This document shows, one piece after another, positions 1 through 11,479 of a DNA stretch of 64,000 nt. The notes under the pieces were generated by a model that saw only the letters and a list, made by a program, of their open reading frames with translations, had not been told where the DNA came from and made no database searches. Where the stretch lies: NCBI GenBank assembly GCA_029216955.1, contig JANAVB010006998.1:1046764-1110763 (forward strand), in the 5' to 3' direction. How positions within the stretch are numbered: position 1 is the first letter of the stretch; each line of letters begins with the position of its first letter. The translations under genes were made by a program, and so were the position numbers. Source of the stretch: Iris pallida. Taxonomy: Eukaryota > Streptophyta > Magnoliopsida > Asparagales > Iridaceae.

Positions 1-2
1 CT

Positions 3-1390
3 GCACACTATATAGATGCACAATGGATGTTGCAAAAATGCATCATTTGTCTTAAACTTATAGAATGTCTACACACGGGCGCTGTAATTTCAAGTGAGAT
101 TTCAAGACACGTGCGTGAATATGATATTCACGCTAAAATTTTTTCTGTCTCTTTGGACAATGCATCAAACAACAATGCTGCTATGTCTTCTTTGTCAGTA
201 ATTTTTAAGCCTATTTTAGAAGGTAGACTTATGCATGTTAGGTGTGCTTGCCATATAATTAACTTAGTTGTTAAAGAATGTTTAAAAATTTTTGAACCGC
301 ATTTAGACACTCTACGACAGTGCTTGCTCCACCTAAACTCGTCTCCAAGTAGACAACAAAGTTTTGCATGCACTTGCGCATATTTTGGTATGACTTTTAG
401 AAGATTTGTGAAGGATATACCAACTAGGTGGAACTCCACCTACTTGATGTTGAAATCTGCAATTCCTTTTAAGAGTGCTATTACATATTATTGTACTTCG
501 GATGCCACCTTTGACTATCAGGTTACTGATGATGATTGGGTAGCAGCTGAAAGTGTTTGTGAATTTTTAGAAGTTTTTTACAATGCTACATTAACTCTTT
601 CTGGTGTTTATTATCCCACATCTTGCTTAGCTTTACGTGAACTTTGTAACATGTCTTATTTATTTTCTAAATATAGAGATTATCCAAATTTTGAAATTGC
701 GGTGAGAAATATGGAAGCCAAATTCAGGAAATATTGGGGTGAAGTACCTCTTTTATATTGTTTGGCTTCCATATTTGATCCTACAATCAAATTGGATGGC
801 GTAGAGGTTTTATTAGAAGGATATGAAGAATATATGGGTATAGACGTTTCTGACATGAAGGCAGAAGTTAAAGTGGCTTTGGACAGGTTAGTTATACTGT
901 ACGAAGAAGGAGCAACGTCGACCCGACCAACTCAGGGGGGGCTAGTAGTAGCTCCGGCTTGGCGTCTAAGCTATCAGCAGCCGGTCGCATACTACAAAAG
1001 AAGAAACAAAAGCAATCTTCCCAACCTACTCAAGAGTTGTCTGCTTACCTTAACTCTTATCAAGACGAAGATGAGACTCCAGATCACTTCGCCGTTTTAG
1101 AATGGTGGAAGAGACACGACAAGAGATTTTCTGTGCTTTCTAACATAGCACGTGATCTACTGATGGTCCCGGTGTCGACGGTAGCATCGGAGTCCTGTTT
1201 TAGTGCAAGTTCGAGGATGTTGAGCGATATGAGGAGCCGCTTGAAGCCCGATATTCTGGAAGCAATCGTGTGCGTACAAGATTGGATGAATGCCGATAAA
1301 AGAACACAAAACCAGAAAGATGAAGAAGATCATGACATCCACGTGCTGGATTTGGAATCGCTTTCATTGCATGAAGGCGAACAACAATGA
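3..1390 (+). pseudogene. hAT-superfamily transposase, 3' part, frameshifted
   Basis: DNA transposase of the hAT (Ac/RICESLEEPER) type, which binds element ends and catalyses cut-and-paste transposition in the nucleus. The frame is open to the left window edge, so the N-terminal BED zinc finger and first catalytic part lie outside. Visible parts are the SLDNASNNNAA segment (about codon 50), the CACHIINLVVK segment of the RNase H-like core (about codon 80), the IPTRWNSTY motif (about codon 145), and the C-terminal dimerisation domain (WWKRHDKRFSVLS, then VPVSTVASESCFS). The reading frame breaks inside a run of seven G at 935-941; the C-terminal domain continues in another frame (959-1390). One added G would rejoin the frames. 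It is therefore a pseudogene, or intact with a homopolymer sequencing error. Family is clear; the exact hAT lineage is not. Confidence 0.88.
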
Positions 1391-1750
1391 GGCTACGGTG
1401 CAAGGTATCAGGTATGTACGTTTAAACTTATACATTTCAATTTTAAATTTTAACTTATACTTTCAAAAACTATTTTTTTGTTTACTTATACTATTCAAAT
1501 TTTTAATTTTAACTTATACTATTCAAATTTTTTAACTTATACTTTCAAAAACTATTTTTTACTTTTAAAAAAAAAACATTTTTTAACTCCGCCTATGCCA
1601 AACAAGCATTTGCCGGTCCCAAGCCCGGATAAAGGAAGAGGGAGAAATGTTTTTTTAAAATTTTTATAAATTTTTATAAATATTTGTAATCTTTGTATAA
1701 AAAAATTTTGTATAAACATTTCTATATATTTGTATAAACATTTGTATTAC
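1391..1750. repeat. AT-rich short-period repeats downstream of hAT transposase
   Basis: Low-complexity AT-rich DNA built from variants of ACTTATACTTTCAAA and TATAAACATTTTG. The same pattern resumes after the LINE at 3104-3290, which shows that the LINE split one repeat block. No coding potential seen. Probably the 3' non-coding part of the hAT element. Confidence 0.6.
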
Positions 1751-1768
1751 AAACTATTACTAAATTAT
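1751..1768. repeat. Target-site duplication of the LINE, left copy
   Basis: AAACTATTACTAAATTAT is repeated exactly at 3086-3103. The first AAA may belong to the poly(A) tail, so the duplication is 15-18 bp, as expected of target-primed reverse transcription. Confidence 0.9.
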
Positions 1769-3054
1769 CGAATCACTTCTCCGCAACCACATCACCATAG
1801 GCCGACTTTAGTTCGTGAGTTGATGATACAGCAAGGTTCTAGCTGGAATCTTCCCCTCCTCGCATCGTTATTCTCCGACATTGAGATTAAAGCCATCACT
1901 GCTATTCGCTTGGGGGATCCCACTGCAAAAGACAGACTTCTTTGGACATGTTCGAAGAATGGAACTTTCTCGGCAAAATTTTTATATGAGAACATCCGCA
2001 GACGATCCCCTAGCTCCTCGGCTCCGTCTCATATCAGTTTGAACAAGAATGTTTGGAAACAACTTTGGAGTATCAAAGGTATATCCCCTCGTATTCAGAT
2101 ATTCATTTGGAGGATACTCAATAATGCCCTTCCTCTTCATGTTGCTATCAATAAAAGGCTGGCCAGTGTTAGTCCATTATGTCCGTTCTGTGCTATACAT
2201 CCCGAAGATACAGATCATTTATTCTTGCATTGCAACATTGCTCGTGAAACTTGGTTTATAAGTCCTTTGGGACTCCGGATCTCGAACCAACATACCCTTC
2301 ATCAGTTGTTGGAGACATGGATAGTTGATAAAACAGCGCATGAAGCATTCTTGATTGGAGCGAACACTCTATGGGCTTTATGGAAAGCAAGAGGTGACTG
2401 TATTTTCAGACATACCCCCCCCCCAACTCTCATCGTATCGTAAAGCTAGCAAATATAAACCTTTTGGCCTTCGCTAATGGTGCCTTTGATCGCCTAGAGG
2501 AGATTCAGGACCTTCGAGATAGGTATTCGGAAAACAACACCTGGGTTCCTCCGCCAGTGGGTTACATCAAAATCAACGTAGATGGAGCGGCAATAAACTC
2601 CGAGATTGCAGCTGCGGCAGTGGCTAGAGACAGCAACGGAACCTTCATCGCAGCGAGGACATGGAAGGGGCAGGCCGACTTCTTCTCGGATGTTGGATTG
2701 CAAGCGGAAATACATGCTTTCCATCTTGGACGTCTTTTGGCAGTAGAGGCTGAGTTCAAGGATTGCATCATTGAAGGGGACTCTTTGAGTGTCTTCAGAT
2801 TCTTCAGAGGGGACCCCAGTCAGATCCCCTGGAGATTACTTGGGTGGCTGCGCTCGATCCAGGCTACTATAAAGAGCAATGTGGCACACGATTTCAGCTT
2901 TGTTAGACGGGATGGGAACAAGGTGGCTCATAATCTTGCTAAATTCGCTCTTCTTAACTCTTGTCCAGATTATTTCCAATCTGCTCCTGATTGTATTACC
3001 ATTAGTATGATGGAAGACATCAATTCTGCTGTTAACATCTTTGTTATCAGCTAA
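1769..3054 (+). pseudogene. LINE ORF2 C-terminus: zf-RVT plus RNase H, one frameshift
   Basis: First part (to 2443) has the zf-RVT region typical of plant LINE proteins: LLWTCSKNGTFSAK, then IFIWRILNNALP, then the cysteine/histidine cluster CPFCAIHPEDTDHLFLHC. Second part (2464-3054) is an RNase H domain of the plant RVT_3 type with INVDGAA (first catalytic Asp), an AEIHAF segment (catalytic Glu), IEGDSLSV (Asp) and the closing RDGNKVAHNLAKFA. The two parts are in different frames; the break coincides with a run of ten C at 2415-2424. Apart from that slip no stop is seen, so the copy is fairly young or the run is mis-sequenced. It continues no host gene. Confidence 0.88.
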
Positions 3055-3088
3055 TAAAATTTTCCTATTGTCAAAAAAAAAAAAAAAA
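1769..3088 (+). mobile_element. 5'-truncated L1-type LINE
   Basis: A 1.3-kb non-LTR retrotransposon copy bounded by an exact target-site duplication (1751-1768 and 3086-3103) and ending in a poly(A) run at about 3073-3088. Only the 3' end of ORF2 survives: the zinc-finger domain after reverse transcriptase and the RNase H domain. Endonuclease and reverse transcriptase are absent, as in most LINE copies, which truncate at the 5' end during insertion. It lies in the AT-rich 3' flank of the hAT transposase. Confidence 0.92.
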
Positions 3089-3103
3089 CTATTACTAAAT
3101 TAT
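3086..3103. repeat. Target-site duplication of the LINE, right copy
   Basis: Exact repeat of 1751-1768, directly after the poly(A) run. Confidence 0.9.
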
Positions 3104-3345
3104 AAACATTTTTGTATTACTAAATTATAAACATTTATATACATATTTTGTATAAACATTTTATAAACATTTGTATTAAAAAGAAAACATTTTATAAACA
3201 TAAAATTATAAACATTTTATAAATATTTTGTATAAATATTTTATAAACATTTAAGTTACAAATTTTTAAATTTAAAATACAAAAGAAAATGATTAAAAAA
3301 CCAAATTAAAAACAAAAACTGTAAAAAAAATATATAATTCAAAAA

Positions 3346-3566
3346 CCAGGCCGGTCCGGTTAAACCGGCCCGAACCGGCCCGAACCGTCCAAGCCCGGAC
3401 CGGCCCGACCCTATAATGTCCGGTCCTCTGGGCCGGGCTGGGCCCATCGGAAGAAAACCGGGCCGGACTAAGCCCGGACCGAAAATCAAAGTGGGCCGGT
3501 CCTGGACCGGCCCGAAACCGGTCAGGCCCGCAGCCTTCGGACCGTGGGCCGGCCCGGACCGGCCCG
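3346..3566. repeat. GC-rich CCGGCCCG subterminal repeats of the first hAT element
   Basis: A GC-rich island in AT-rich DNA, made of many copies of CCGGCCCG, GGGCCGG and AACCGG in both orientations. Such clustered short motifs near an end are typical transposase-binding subterminal regions of plant hAT elements, so this is probably the right end of the element whose transposase starts at the window edge. No clear terminal inverted repeat follows 3566, and the left end is outside the window, so the exact boundary is unknown. The ORFs crossing it are composition artefacts. Confidence 0.55.
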
Positions 3567-4298
3567 ATAACAACTTGACATGGAGCCTGCACAAGCGTGC
3601 ATTGAGCGATTCAAATAGCATTTTTGCTAATTTTAAAGGAGTTACACCCGAGTGGACAGGGTGTCCATGTGTCACCTTATGACATGACGACTTTAGGATG
3701 AAGAACAATCATGATTTTTCCATCGTTTGGATATTTTATGGGGGAATGGAATCGCTTGCGCGTGTAACAAGCGTGAGGGGTTGGATTAAAAGTGGAAGAA
3801 GGAGCCATTCTCGTTCTTTACTTCTTCCTTTGCTCCAAAACTGTCAAACTATGAACCCAACAACAAAGAGTTGGTCTGCGAAGGAGATCAAACCCAACGA
3901 TGAAGTGGTTCCCTAGTCTACTCAGAGTCGGAGCATGGTGAAAATGAGGGATGATAAAAAAGCTCATGAAGAACATCGATCTCCCAAACGCTCTAGGACT
4001 ACCAAGGCCAAAAAGAAGATGGTTGGCATGCGTTCAATAGGGGTCGACCCAACACTTTCTACGAGGTTCCAACACTCCTCGTATCATAGCCTTCAATATG
4101 ACATTCCCCAACACTTCATCTTGTTGGCTCCAAAGTCGAAGAAATATATGGTCGAAGCGTCGGAAAGGATGGTAGTAATGTACAATGAGCACTTGGATAT
4201 AGTACTTCAATGTTATGACCCAAGCACATTTTTTGGATAGGAGTAGAGTACATCCAGCCTACGTCGTGACATCGATCGACATGAGTTGTACATACCTT
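3567..4298. other. Unassigned sequence between two hAT elements
   Basis: No recognised gene. It holds a short open frame at 3935-4240 (listed separately) and no obvious repeats. Confidence 0.4.
3935..4240 (+). CDS. Unrecognised 101-aa open frame
   Basis: Starts with a basic, Lys/Arg-rich stretch (about residues 1-35), followed by a segment with hydrophobic and aromatic residues (YDIPQHFILLAPKSKKY). I do not recognise it. It could be a fragment of a transposon protein or chance; no splice context or upstream domain supports a real gene. Confidence 0.15.
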   Translation: MVKMRDDKKAHEEHRSPKRSRTTKAKKKMVGMRSIGVDPTLSTRFQHSSYHSLQYDIPQHFILLAPKSKKYMVEASERMVVMYNEHLDIVLQCYDPSTFFG

Positions 4299-4828
4299 TA
4301 GGGGTGAGCATTATTCAGTTTTGAACTAAAAATCGAACCCAACCGAACCGAATAAGATCCGGTTCGATTTCGGTTTTGAAACTACTCAAATTACTTATTT
4401 GGTTTCGGTCCAAAACCGAAAATCGAATAAGACTTATACAATTATGTAAATATCCTTAATTTTATGCATATTTTGTGATTAAAAATGTGTATATTTTGAA
4501 AACAATTCTTTGTATATGTTTTGAAATCTAATTTTAAAAATTTAACTAGTCCAACTTTGGATGCAACTTTGAAATATTAAATGTATTCATCAAAATTATA
4601 ATTTTTAATACAAGTTAACCATGATCCTAACTTTGGACCCGACCCATAAAATAATATAAATATTAAAAGCGAACAAACCGAGTAAACTGAACTGTTATTC
4701 GGTTCGGCTCGTTTTCGGTATTGGCTAATTTTTGTTCGGTTTCAGTTTTGAATTTTTAGGATTTCGGTTTATTTGGTTTTGATTATTTCAGTTCAGTTGA
4801 AACCGAATACACCAAATGCTCACCCCTA
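4299..4828. mobile_element. Non-autonomous hAT MITE (530 bp)
   Basis: Terminal inverted repeats TAGGGGTGAGCA (4299-4310) and its complement (4817-4828). Next to both ends lie arrays of AACCGAACCGAA / TTCGGTTCGG, the subterminal pattern of this hAT group. Flanking 8-mers are catacctt and catactta, an imperfect target duplication sharing the first five bases. It has no coding capacity. Ends and subterminal motifs match the larger element at 8132-11479, so it is probably mobilised by the same transposase family. Confidence 0.85.
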
Positions 4829-5729
4829 CATACTTAAGTCTCATAATCAATTCTAGCTAGAATTTATATTTATAACATAAAAATTATGCTACCTCATCCA
4901 CAAAAATAACAATCTAAATTGGAAAATGAATAAATATCTGAAAAGAAATAGTCTATATACATTATACATGAATGGAAGAAAAATAACATTACACATGAAC
5001 TGAAGGAAAATAACAGAAATAAAATACTGAATAAAATCCTTGGGAACAAACCTGCTTTAGGAGTAACTGAAATAGAAAAGCACTAAGCTATTGATACTAA
5101 ACATACCTTGGAATCTTATCCAAGATTATCTATGATCTGTCGTGATGCCTACATCACTCTCAAATGGTCCATAATGAGAGTAATTGTCCTTCTCACCTAA
5201 ACCTATCAACCTTATCTGCTCATCATTGAGCAAATTACAATTATGACAATTAAGTTACACAGTTCAATATAAATCTATTATGACAGGATTTGAGAAGAAG
5301 TGCAACTATAAATATTGAGTAAATAGAATATAGTACATAATAGAATTTGACATTATGGGGATAGAGAAATATGAGTAGGTTAAGACAATAAGTCGATGTG
5401 TAAACCGCGTAACTAATTAGAATACAACATTCGACATGTAGACGGCTAGGAATAATTCGGCATGTCAAAAAACTGAACATGCAACTGATGGATGTGGTTA
5501 CAACGTATCTATACAGGAAATTGGATCTGAAATATATATATGAAGGTCCTTGAAGGACTTCATTTAATTGATGCAAATAGTTCTAATTCCTGAAACACGC
5601 TCTCGATCAGGTTGAAACATTCAATTTACGGATTGAAATAATTTTGGAGGATATGGTATAACCGTCTACGTTAGTACTTGATCAGTAAGGATATATAATT
5701 AATGAAGTATAAGATTACGTGTTTGTGTC
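4829..5729. other. AT-rich intergenic DNA, no feature recognised
   Basis: No convincing ORF, repeat or RNA gene seen. The right part may be decayed copia sequence upstream of the recognisable reverse transcriptase remnant. Confidence 0.4.
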
Positions 5730-6690
5730 ATGAAATCTCATTTCAGATTTGCAATTGTAACAGTCTATGTCGATGACATGAATCTCATCGGGACTCTTGA
5801 AGAGCTTGAAAAAACTGCCTCACACATAAATCAGAATAAGAGATGAATGATCTTGGAAAAACTAGATTTTTCTTAGGCATACACTTGAGCAATATACCGA
5901 TGGTGTTTTGATTCATCAATCGAGTTACACTAGGAGGTGTTGCATGGATTTAATATGCATAAAGCAAAAACTCTCGAGTGCACCCATGGTTGTCCGTTCT
6001 CTAGATGTTAAAGAGACCCATTATGTCCTAAGGAAGATGATGAGAAGGTATTGGAACCTGAAGTTCCATATCCAAGTACAATATATGCATTATTGTACAT
6101 AGCTTAATGTGTTTGACGTGACATCTCTTTTGCTGTGAATTTCTTAGTTAGATATATTGCACCAACACGTCGCCACTGAAATGTTATTAAACACATTTTT
6201 TACCTTAAGGGTAAGGCAGTCATGGGCTTATTCTATTCCTACACATCTCGGAATGGATCAAACCTCCTAGATCCTCAAAATAATGTCCGAGTTATCGAAT
6301 ATGCCGATACCAATTGTTTATTTGACTCGCAGAAGGTTATTTCTTTATCATTTGTTATACAACAATATCTAGAAAGTCTATAAACCAGACCCTAGTCGCT
6401 ACTTCTTCAAATCATGTTGAAATCGTCGTCCTTCATGATGTTACTAGTGTGTGCATGTCCCGATAATATACGAAGACAATGTCGCTTGTGTTAACCAGAT
6501 GAAGAAGGGCTAAATCAAGAAAGACCGTACTAAATACATCGCAGCGAAGTTCTTCTTCTTGCATCAGCAACGATAACAACAAAACATTAAAATCAAGCAT
6601 ATTCGATTCTAGGACAACTTGGCCGACATGTTCGTAAAGTCCCTACCAAAATTCACTTTCCAACAAATTAATCATGGCATTTGATTGTGA
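5730..6690 (+). pseudogene. Decayed Ty1/copia pol remnant (RT end and RNase H)
   Basis: Many stops and frame changes, but copia landmarks appear in order on the plus strand. First the reverse transcriptase catalytic YVDD at 5766-5777, followed by an LGK..FFLGI-like segment near 5850. Then the RNase H region: EYADTN-like (about 6300), a TSSNHVE segment (about 6405), an EDN segment (about 6470), RTKYIAAKFFF (about 6520) and DNLADMFVKSLP (about 6610). The order and final motif match the C-terminus of plant copia polyproteins. No LTRs found, so it is an old fragment. Confidence 0.82.
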
Positions 6691-7224
6691 AGGCACTCTA
6701 CATTGCAACGCTCGTCGTTTTTGGGATAATTATATCGAAATCATGAGAAATATCCGAAAGTATACTTACTTGACCTTAATGTAATATTTTTCTTAACTTA
6801 GGGACATTTTTCCACTGATTTTTTGTTACCCTAAGAAAGTTTTAATGAGGCACCCACATCAAGATGATTTTCTCTCTAGATATTTTTATGCCCTGAAACG
6901 TATCGATATCGACCATTTTTTTTTTCTTTGGTTACATTTTTTCCACTAGATTTTTCTGAATATAGGAATTTTGGTGTGGTCCATTTACATCTATATTATC
7001 CCCATAAAATTGCGTCAACATGTTACGTGAAGACTGATGTATATTAATTGTGCTCCTTCAAACAGTACGTAAATGTTAAAGGATGGTACTTACTACCACT
7101 GATTGAAAACAATCAATGTCATTCAATCCGCGAGAATTTCTAACAGACCATTCATGGCGAATTTCTAACAAACCATTCATGGCTTTATATAATGGCTAGT
7201 AACAACCTCTGGTTACAAAAATTA
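6691..7224. other. Probable decayed copia 3' region and short tandem duplication
   Basis: Contains a TTTTAATGAGGCACCCA segment (about 6840) resembling the stretch that follows pol in many plant copia elements. A roughly 25-bp sequence (GAATTTCTAACA.ACCATTCA core) is duplicated in tandem at about 7131-7182. No gene seen. Confidence 0.4.
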
Positions 7225-7735
7225 AAAAAAAAAACATAACAAAAGGGTTAAGAAAACAGAAGGGGAAAAAGAAAGTAAAAGAAGGGAAAAAAAAAGGGAA
7301 AAAAATAAAGAGGGGGGGGGGGGGGGGGGGGGGGGTGGGGGGGGGGGGGGGTGGAGAACTTTAAAAAACATAGAAAAAGAACTTTGTTAAAAAAAACAAA
7401 GAAACTAAGAAAACCAAAGAATATTAAAAAGAAAAAAATCTTAAAGACAAACGAAAAAAAAAACTTTAAAAGCAAATGGAAAAAAGGGAGAAAAATGTTT
7501 TTTTTTAATGAAAAATTAAAAAAATTGAAAGTAAGAAAAAGATGGGGAAAAAATGGAAAAAAAAATGTTAATATTTTTTTAAACATATACCCATGGCTTG
7601 AAATCAGACTAGACGAAACAGTCCAAATTTCAGCTAGACCAGATTTTTTTTTTTCATGAAAAATTAATGTACCCATTTTTTTTCCGGAGGAATAATTCAT
7701 GAAAATGTTTTTTTTTTTTTTTTGACATTTAAAAT
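7225..7735. repeat. Homopolymer-rich low-complexity tract with long poly-G
   Basis: Purine-rich DNA with G runs of 24 (7312-7335) and 15 (7337-7351) separated by one T, flanked by A/G-rich sequence, then T runs near 7705. ORFs across it, Lys-rich on one strand and Phe/Pro-rich on the other, are composition artefacts. The G tract could form G-quadruplexes and may be mis-assembled. Confidence 0.8.
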
Positions 7736-8123
7736 TTGACAGATTGTATTAGCTACCCCTATGTTTTACACTTATTACAGAAAGTATCACTACTTTGAAA
7801 CTAATTACACGGACCACCACTGTAGTTCATATTTTCTATATAAATTTATAACACTGAATGTTTTATAAAATTTATAAATGAGTGGTCAGTGTAATGATTT
7901 TTGAAATATGAGTAGTCCTGTAATACTCATAAAATATAGAAGGGATCACTGTATTCATTTCTTTAAATTTTAACAAAATATAGTAATTGATTTTTCATTC
8001 TAAATTATTCGAACATAACAAAAAATTCAGGGTTCCAAGCGCACCCTTTTGGCTAGTGACAGACAACATTGATGTTGACCCATTTGGCTTCTCCACTTGC
8101 CAGTTTCCCGCTACCGTCGGAGA
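7736..8123. other. Unassigned sequence left of the second hAT element
   Basis: No recognised gene. The last 100 bases are less AT-rich and continue after the hAT element at 11488, being the pre-insertion target sequence. Confidence 0.35.
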
Positions 8124-8131
8124 CATTACAC
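8124..8131. repeat. 8-bp target-site duplication of hAT element, left copy
   Basis: CATTACAC is repeated exactly at 11480-11487. An 8-bp duplication is diagnostic of hAT insertion. Confidence 0.93.
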
Positions 8132-8992
8132 TAGGGGTGAGCATTATTAGGTTTCAAACCGAAAACCGAACCGAACCGAACCGAATAAGGATTTCGGTTC
8201 GGTTTAAAACTAATTCGGGTCGGGTTCGGTTGTAGGAAACCCGTTATTCGGTTTTCGGGTTCGGTTTAGGTTACCGGGTTCGGTTTCGGTTTAAAACCGA
8301 AAACCGAATAGGCTGTGTAAATTTACAGTAATACCCTTCTTCTTAACCTACGTATATAATAACTTTTTCTTTCTCTCTCCTCACTCTCTCAATTATTTCT
8401 CTCATTCTGATTTCTGAGAGCAGAGCAGCCGCTGCTCTTCCCTCTCTCAAAGAAACCCTAGACTCTCTCTCTCTCTCGTCGGTCACCGCCTCTAGATCTG
8501 CCTTCGCCTCCGCCTCTGCCTCTCTCTCACCGCCTCCGCCTCTCTCTCACCGGTCACCGATCACCGCTATCTCCTCTCACCGAGCCAGATCTCTGAGTAG
8601 CTCCTCTCAGAAGTCAGATCTGTAAAAAAAAAATGAAAAACCCTAGCCAAACTCTCTGAGTAGTGTTCACCATAGCTTTGTAAGTATTCTTAATTTTTTG
8701 TTCCTTTTAATGTTTGTTATATTTTCATTCTAACTTTACATCTTTTAATTTCTGCAATTATTTTCTTGGAAGCCAACGAAATCTTGTTTAATTTTCTTGG
8801 AAGCCAACGAAACCCTAGCCAAACTCTCAGTTTTGTTTAATTTCTTTACATCTTTTGTTTAATTTCTCCAGGTTTGTTTAATTTCTGCAATTATTTTCAT
8901 TCTAACTTTACCAGTTTTGTTATATTTTTTTTGTTTAATTTTTTTTGTTATATTTTTTTTCATTCTAACGTTACAATTTTTTCCTGGAAGCC

Positions 8993-9165
8993 AAATGAAA
9001 AATCCTAGCATTTTTTGGGTTTAATGTCTCCTGTGAGAACTTTGGACAATGATTAATTGGTTTAAAATGAAAAACCCTAGCATTTTTTTGGTTTAATTTC
9101 TCCTGTGAGAACTTTGGACAATGAATAATTGGTTTAAAATGAAAAACCCTAGCATTTTTTTGGTT
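8993..9165. repeat. 72-bp tandem repeat inside hAT element
   Basis: Units start at 8993, 9064 and 9136 (the last is partial), each beginning AAATGAAAAACCCTAGCA or a close variant. Neighbouring sequence (8765-8890) repeats shorter pieces such as CTTGGAAGCCAACGAAA. Confidence 0.8.
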
Positions 9166-9854
9166 TGTTTTACATATTTTCTGATTCATGAGTGAGTGGT
9201 TGGTTAATTGGTTTAAAATTTTGTTAATGGTTGGTTAATTGGTTTAACATTCTGATTTTTTCAATGTATATAATTAACACATTGTATATAATTAACACAT
9301 TGTACATATTATGGTACTGCAATGGCTGCTGCCTCATGCATCGTGTTATTTGAATAACCAAGTTCAAATTGTGAATTCTGTTTTGCAGTTCGTTGCGACT
9401 TTGATCTTTGGATTATTGGACGCTTCTTGGATTCTTTATTCTTATATATAATCGCAGCAAGCCAGCAATCGCTATAAGCAATCTTTGAATTTTCAATTTT
9501 CAACTTTCATTTTACACTAGTTGCCTAAAAATATGAACATATTATATGCCTCCTGCCTTGACTTTTATAGTTTACAATGTCAAGTTAAAACTGATAAGAA
9601 CATGCATGCATGCTTTGCTTAGGGTTTTGTAGTTTACATGTTTGTTTACTTTTGATTTTGCATAACTGATCAAAACAACTAAAAACTGATAGGAACAAAT
9701 AATTTACTAGGTCTTTGTTGCGTAAGTTGAGTCAAATTCATGGCATCAACATCGTACTCATGCAATGTGCGTATCCTTAATTCCTTTCATTTAATCTTCT
9801 TGTAATTTGCTTTATAAATTAGAATTGTAATATATTTTTGTTATGTTTATTTTA

Positions 9855-10260
9855 GATGTTGAATGAGCGGGAATCTATTGAGCATGAGGGTGAGCATGAG
9901 GGTAGGGTTGTGGGGGGGAGAAGTTCCCATGATACAAATGACCCAGTTGTCAATTCGACAACTAATTCTAAGCTCAAGGTTAAAAGCAAACGTATTGGCT
10001 TGGTGGAAGATTAATTCTCCTCGTTTTCCCGTTCTTTCGAGAATGGTTCGTGATGTGTTGGCGGTTCCTATATCTACGGTGGCTTCCGAGAGTGCATTTA
10101 GTACCGGTGGTCGAGTACTTGATGTATTTAGGAGCTCTTTGACACCTAAGATTGCTCAAGGTCTTATTTGTTCACAAGATTGGTTACGGACAAGAACCGA
10201 TGGATCTATTGTTAGTAATCTTGAAGAGAACTTGGAATCTCTATATTATGTGGGATTTTA
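9855..10260 (+). pseudogene. hAT transposase remnant: C-terminal dimerisation domain
   Basis: An acidic/polar N-terminal-like stretch (ESIEHEGEHEG, about 9870) is followed after about 130 bp, in another frame, by the complete hAT dimerisation signature: LAWWKINSPRFPVLSRMV, VPISTVASESAFSTGGR and a closing LICSQDWLR. The RNase H-like catalytic core of some 400 residues is missing between them, so this copy cannot make active transposase. Downstream, a short repeat (GGGATTTTATTCTATATTATGCA) follows the coding end at about 10250-10310. Transposition in trans remains possible because the ends are intact. Confidence 0.85.
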
Positions 10261-11479
10261 TTCTATATTATGCATGTATTTCTGTGGGATTTTATTCTAT
10301 ATTATGCAGTCAGATTTCTGTGGAGTTGCTTTGTAGCTCAGGTTATTTCTAAATCTTGCAGTTTCTGCAGTCAGGTTATTTCTAAATCTTGCCTTATTCA
10401 ATTATAATTTGCTAACAAATATGAAGAAAGTGGGCAATGATGAGATGACGTGAGTAGTGAACAGATACTATACTGCATCTTTTGATGCACAACATGTCAA
10501 TCTGAGCCCAAAGTTCTTTTTTTTTATTTGCCAATGTATCCAGCATATGCAGATTCAAAGTTCTTTAGAGCATCTTTGAGGGTTGCAGTCTTGAGTTTCT
10601 CAAATTGACACTCTTGAAGACTTGAACTATGTATTAGAGTTTCTGGACAATGGCCATTGGTCACGCTTACTTCAGAATGCAATATTCAATATGCAGGTGT
10701 ATTGATGAATAACCATTTTCATCATAAATATGCTTCAGGTAACTTCCAACCTTGATTGATGGACTCATAAACATGCTTCTTTTCATCATATACATGCTTC
10801 ATTACTAATATTTCTTTCTGTAGCTTACCAATGGGTCATGGACTCATGGGTGTGTATGGGTATGTTGGATTGTTGATTACCATTGGAGCTTCTCTGCCTG
10901 CTGTGTTACGTTCTTCTGAATGCACTGGCAACACTTCCAGTCGTGATGCAGCGATGCTTCATCTATATTCTATAAGCCTAGTAACTTGTGTGGAGGCTGA
11001 AGGCTGCTTTTTGGATGATTGATATTTTGTATAACTTGTTATTGATGTACTTGATGGCAGTAAATAGTGGTATTTGCTATGTAACAAATTAAAAACTTTG
11101 TTTGATGTGTGGAACGTGACAGTTTGTATGTTGGATGTACTCGTGTAGCAAGTTAAATTCTTTGTTTTGGACTTCATCCGGTATACATGTTTTTTTGGGC
11201 ACTTTTCTGGATATGTATACTGTTATCTGTAGGCCAAATTTTATTATTCACAATTTTTTTTTAGTAAGGCCAACTTAGGTCTGGCCCATTATCATTAAAA
11301 ATGGCCCAACCGAATCCAACCGATTAAACCGAATAACCGAACCGAATCCAATCGGTTCGGTTCGGTTCGGTTCTGGATGAAATCGGTTCGGTTTCGGTTC
11401 TAATTAAAAAATTTTCGGTTAATTCGGTTTTGTGTTTTTCGGTTCGGATAGAACCGAATAAACCGATTGCTCACCCCTA

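Larger units (their letters stand above)
8132..11479 (+). mobile_element. hAT transposon, 3.35 kb, internally deleted, precise ends
   Basis: Terminal inverted repeats TAGGGGTGAGCA (8132-8143) and complement (11468-11479), flanked by perfect 8-bp duplications. Both ends carry dense AACCGAACCG / TTCGGTTCGG subterminal repeats (about 8155-8310 and 11300-11465). The left part (8350-8650) has a CT-rich leader-like stretch. The only coding remnant is a joined transposase fragment at 9855-10260 (+). The element is probably non-autonomous but has intact ends. Confidence 0.93.

Noticed and set aside
3256..3708. ORFs on both strands over the GC-rich hAT end
   Set aside because: Gly/Pro/Arg-rich translations of the CCGGCCCG repeat.
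7248..7700. 150-codon Phe/Pro-rich and 102-codon Lys-rich ORFs
   Set aside because: Translations of homopolymer-rich DNA; no gene structure.
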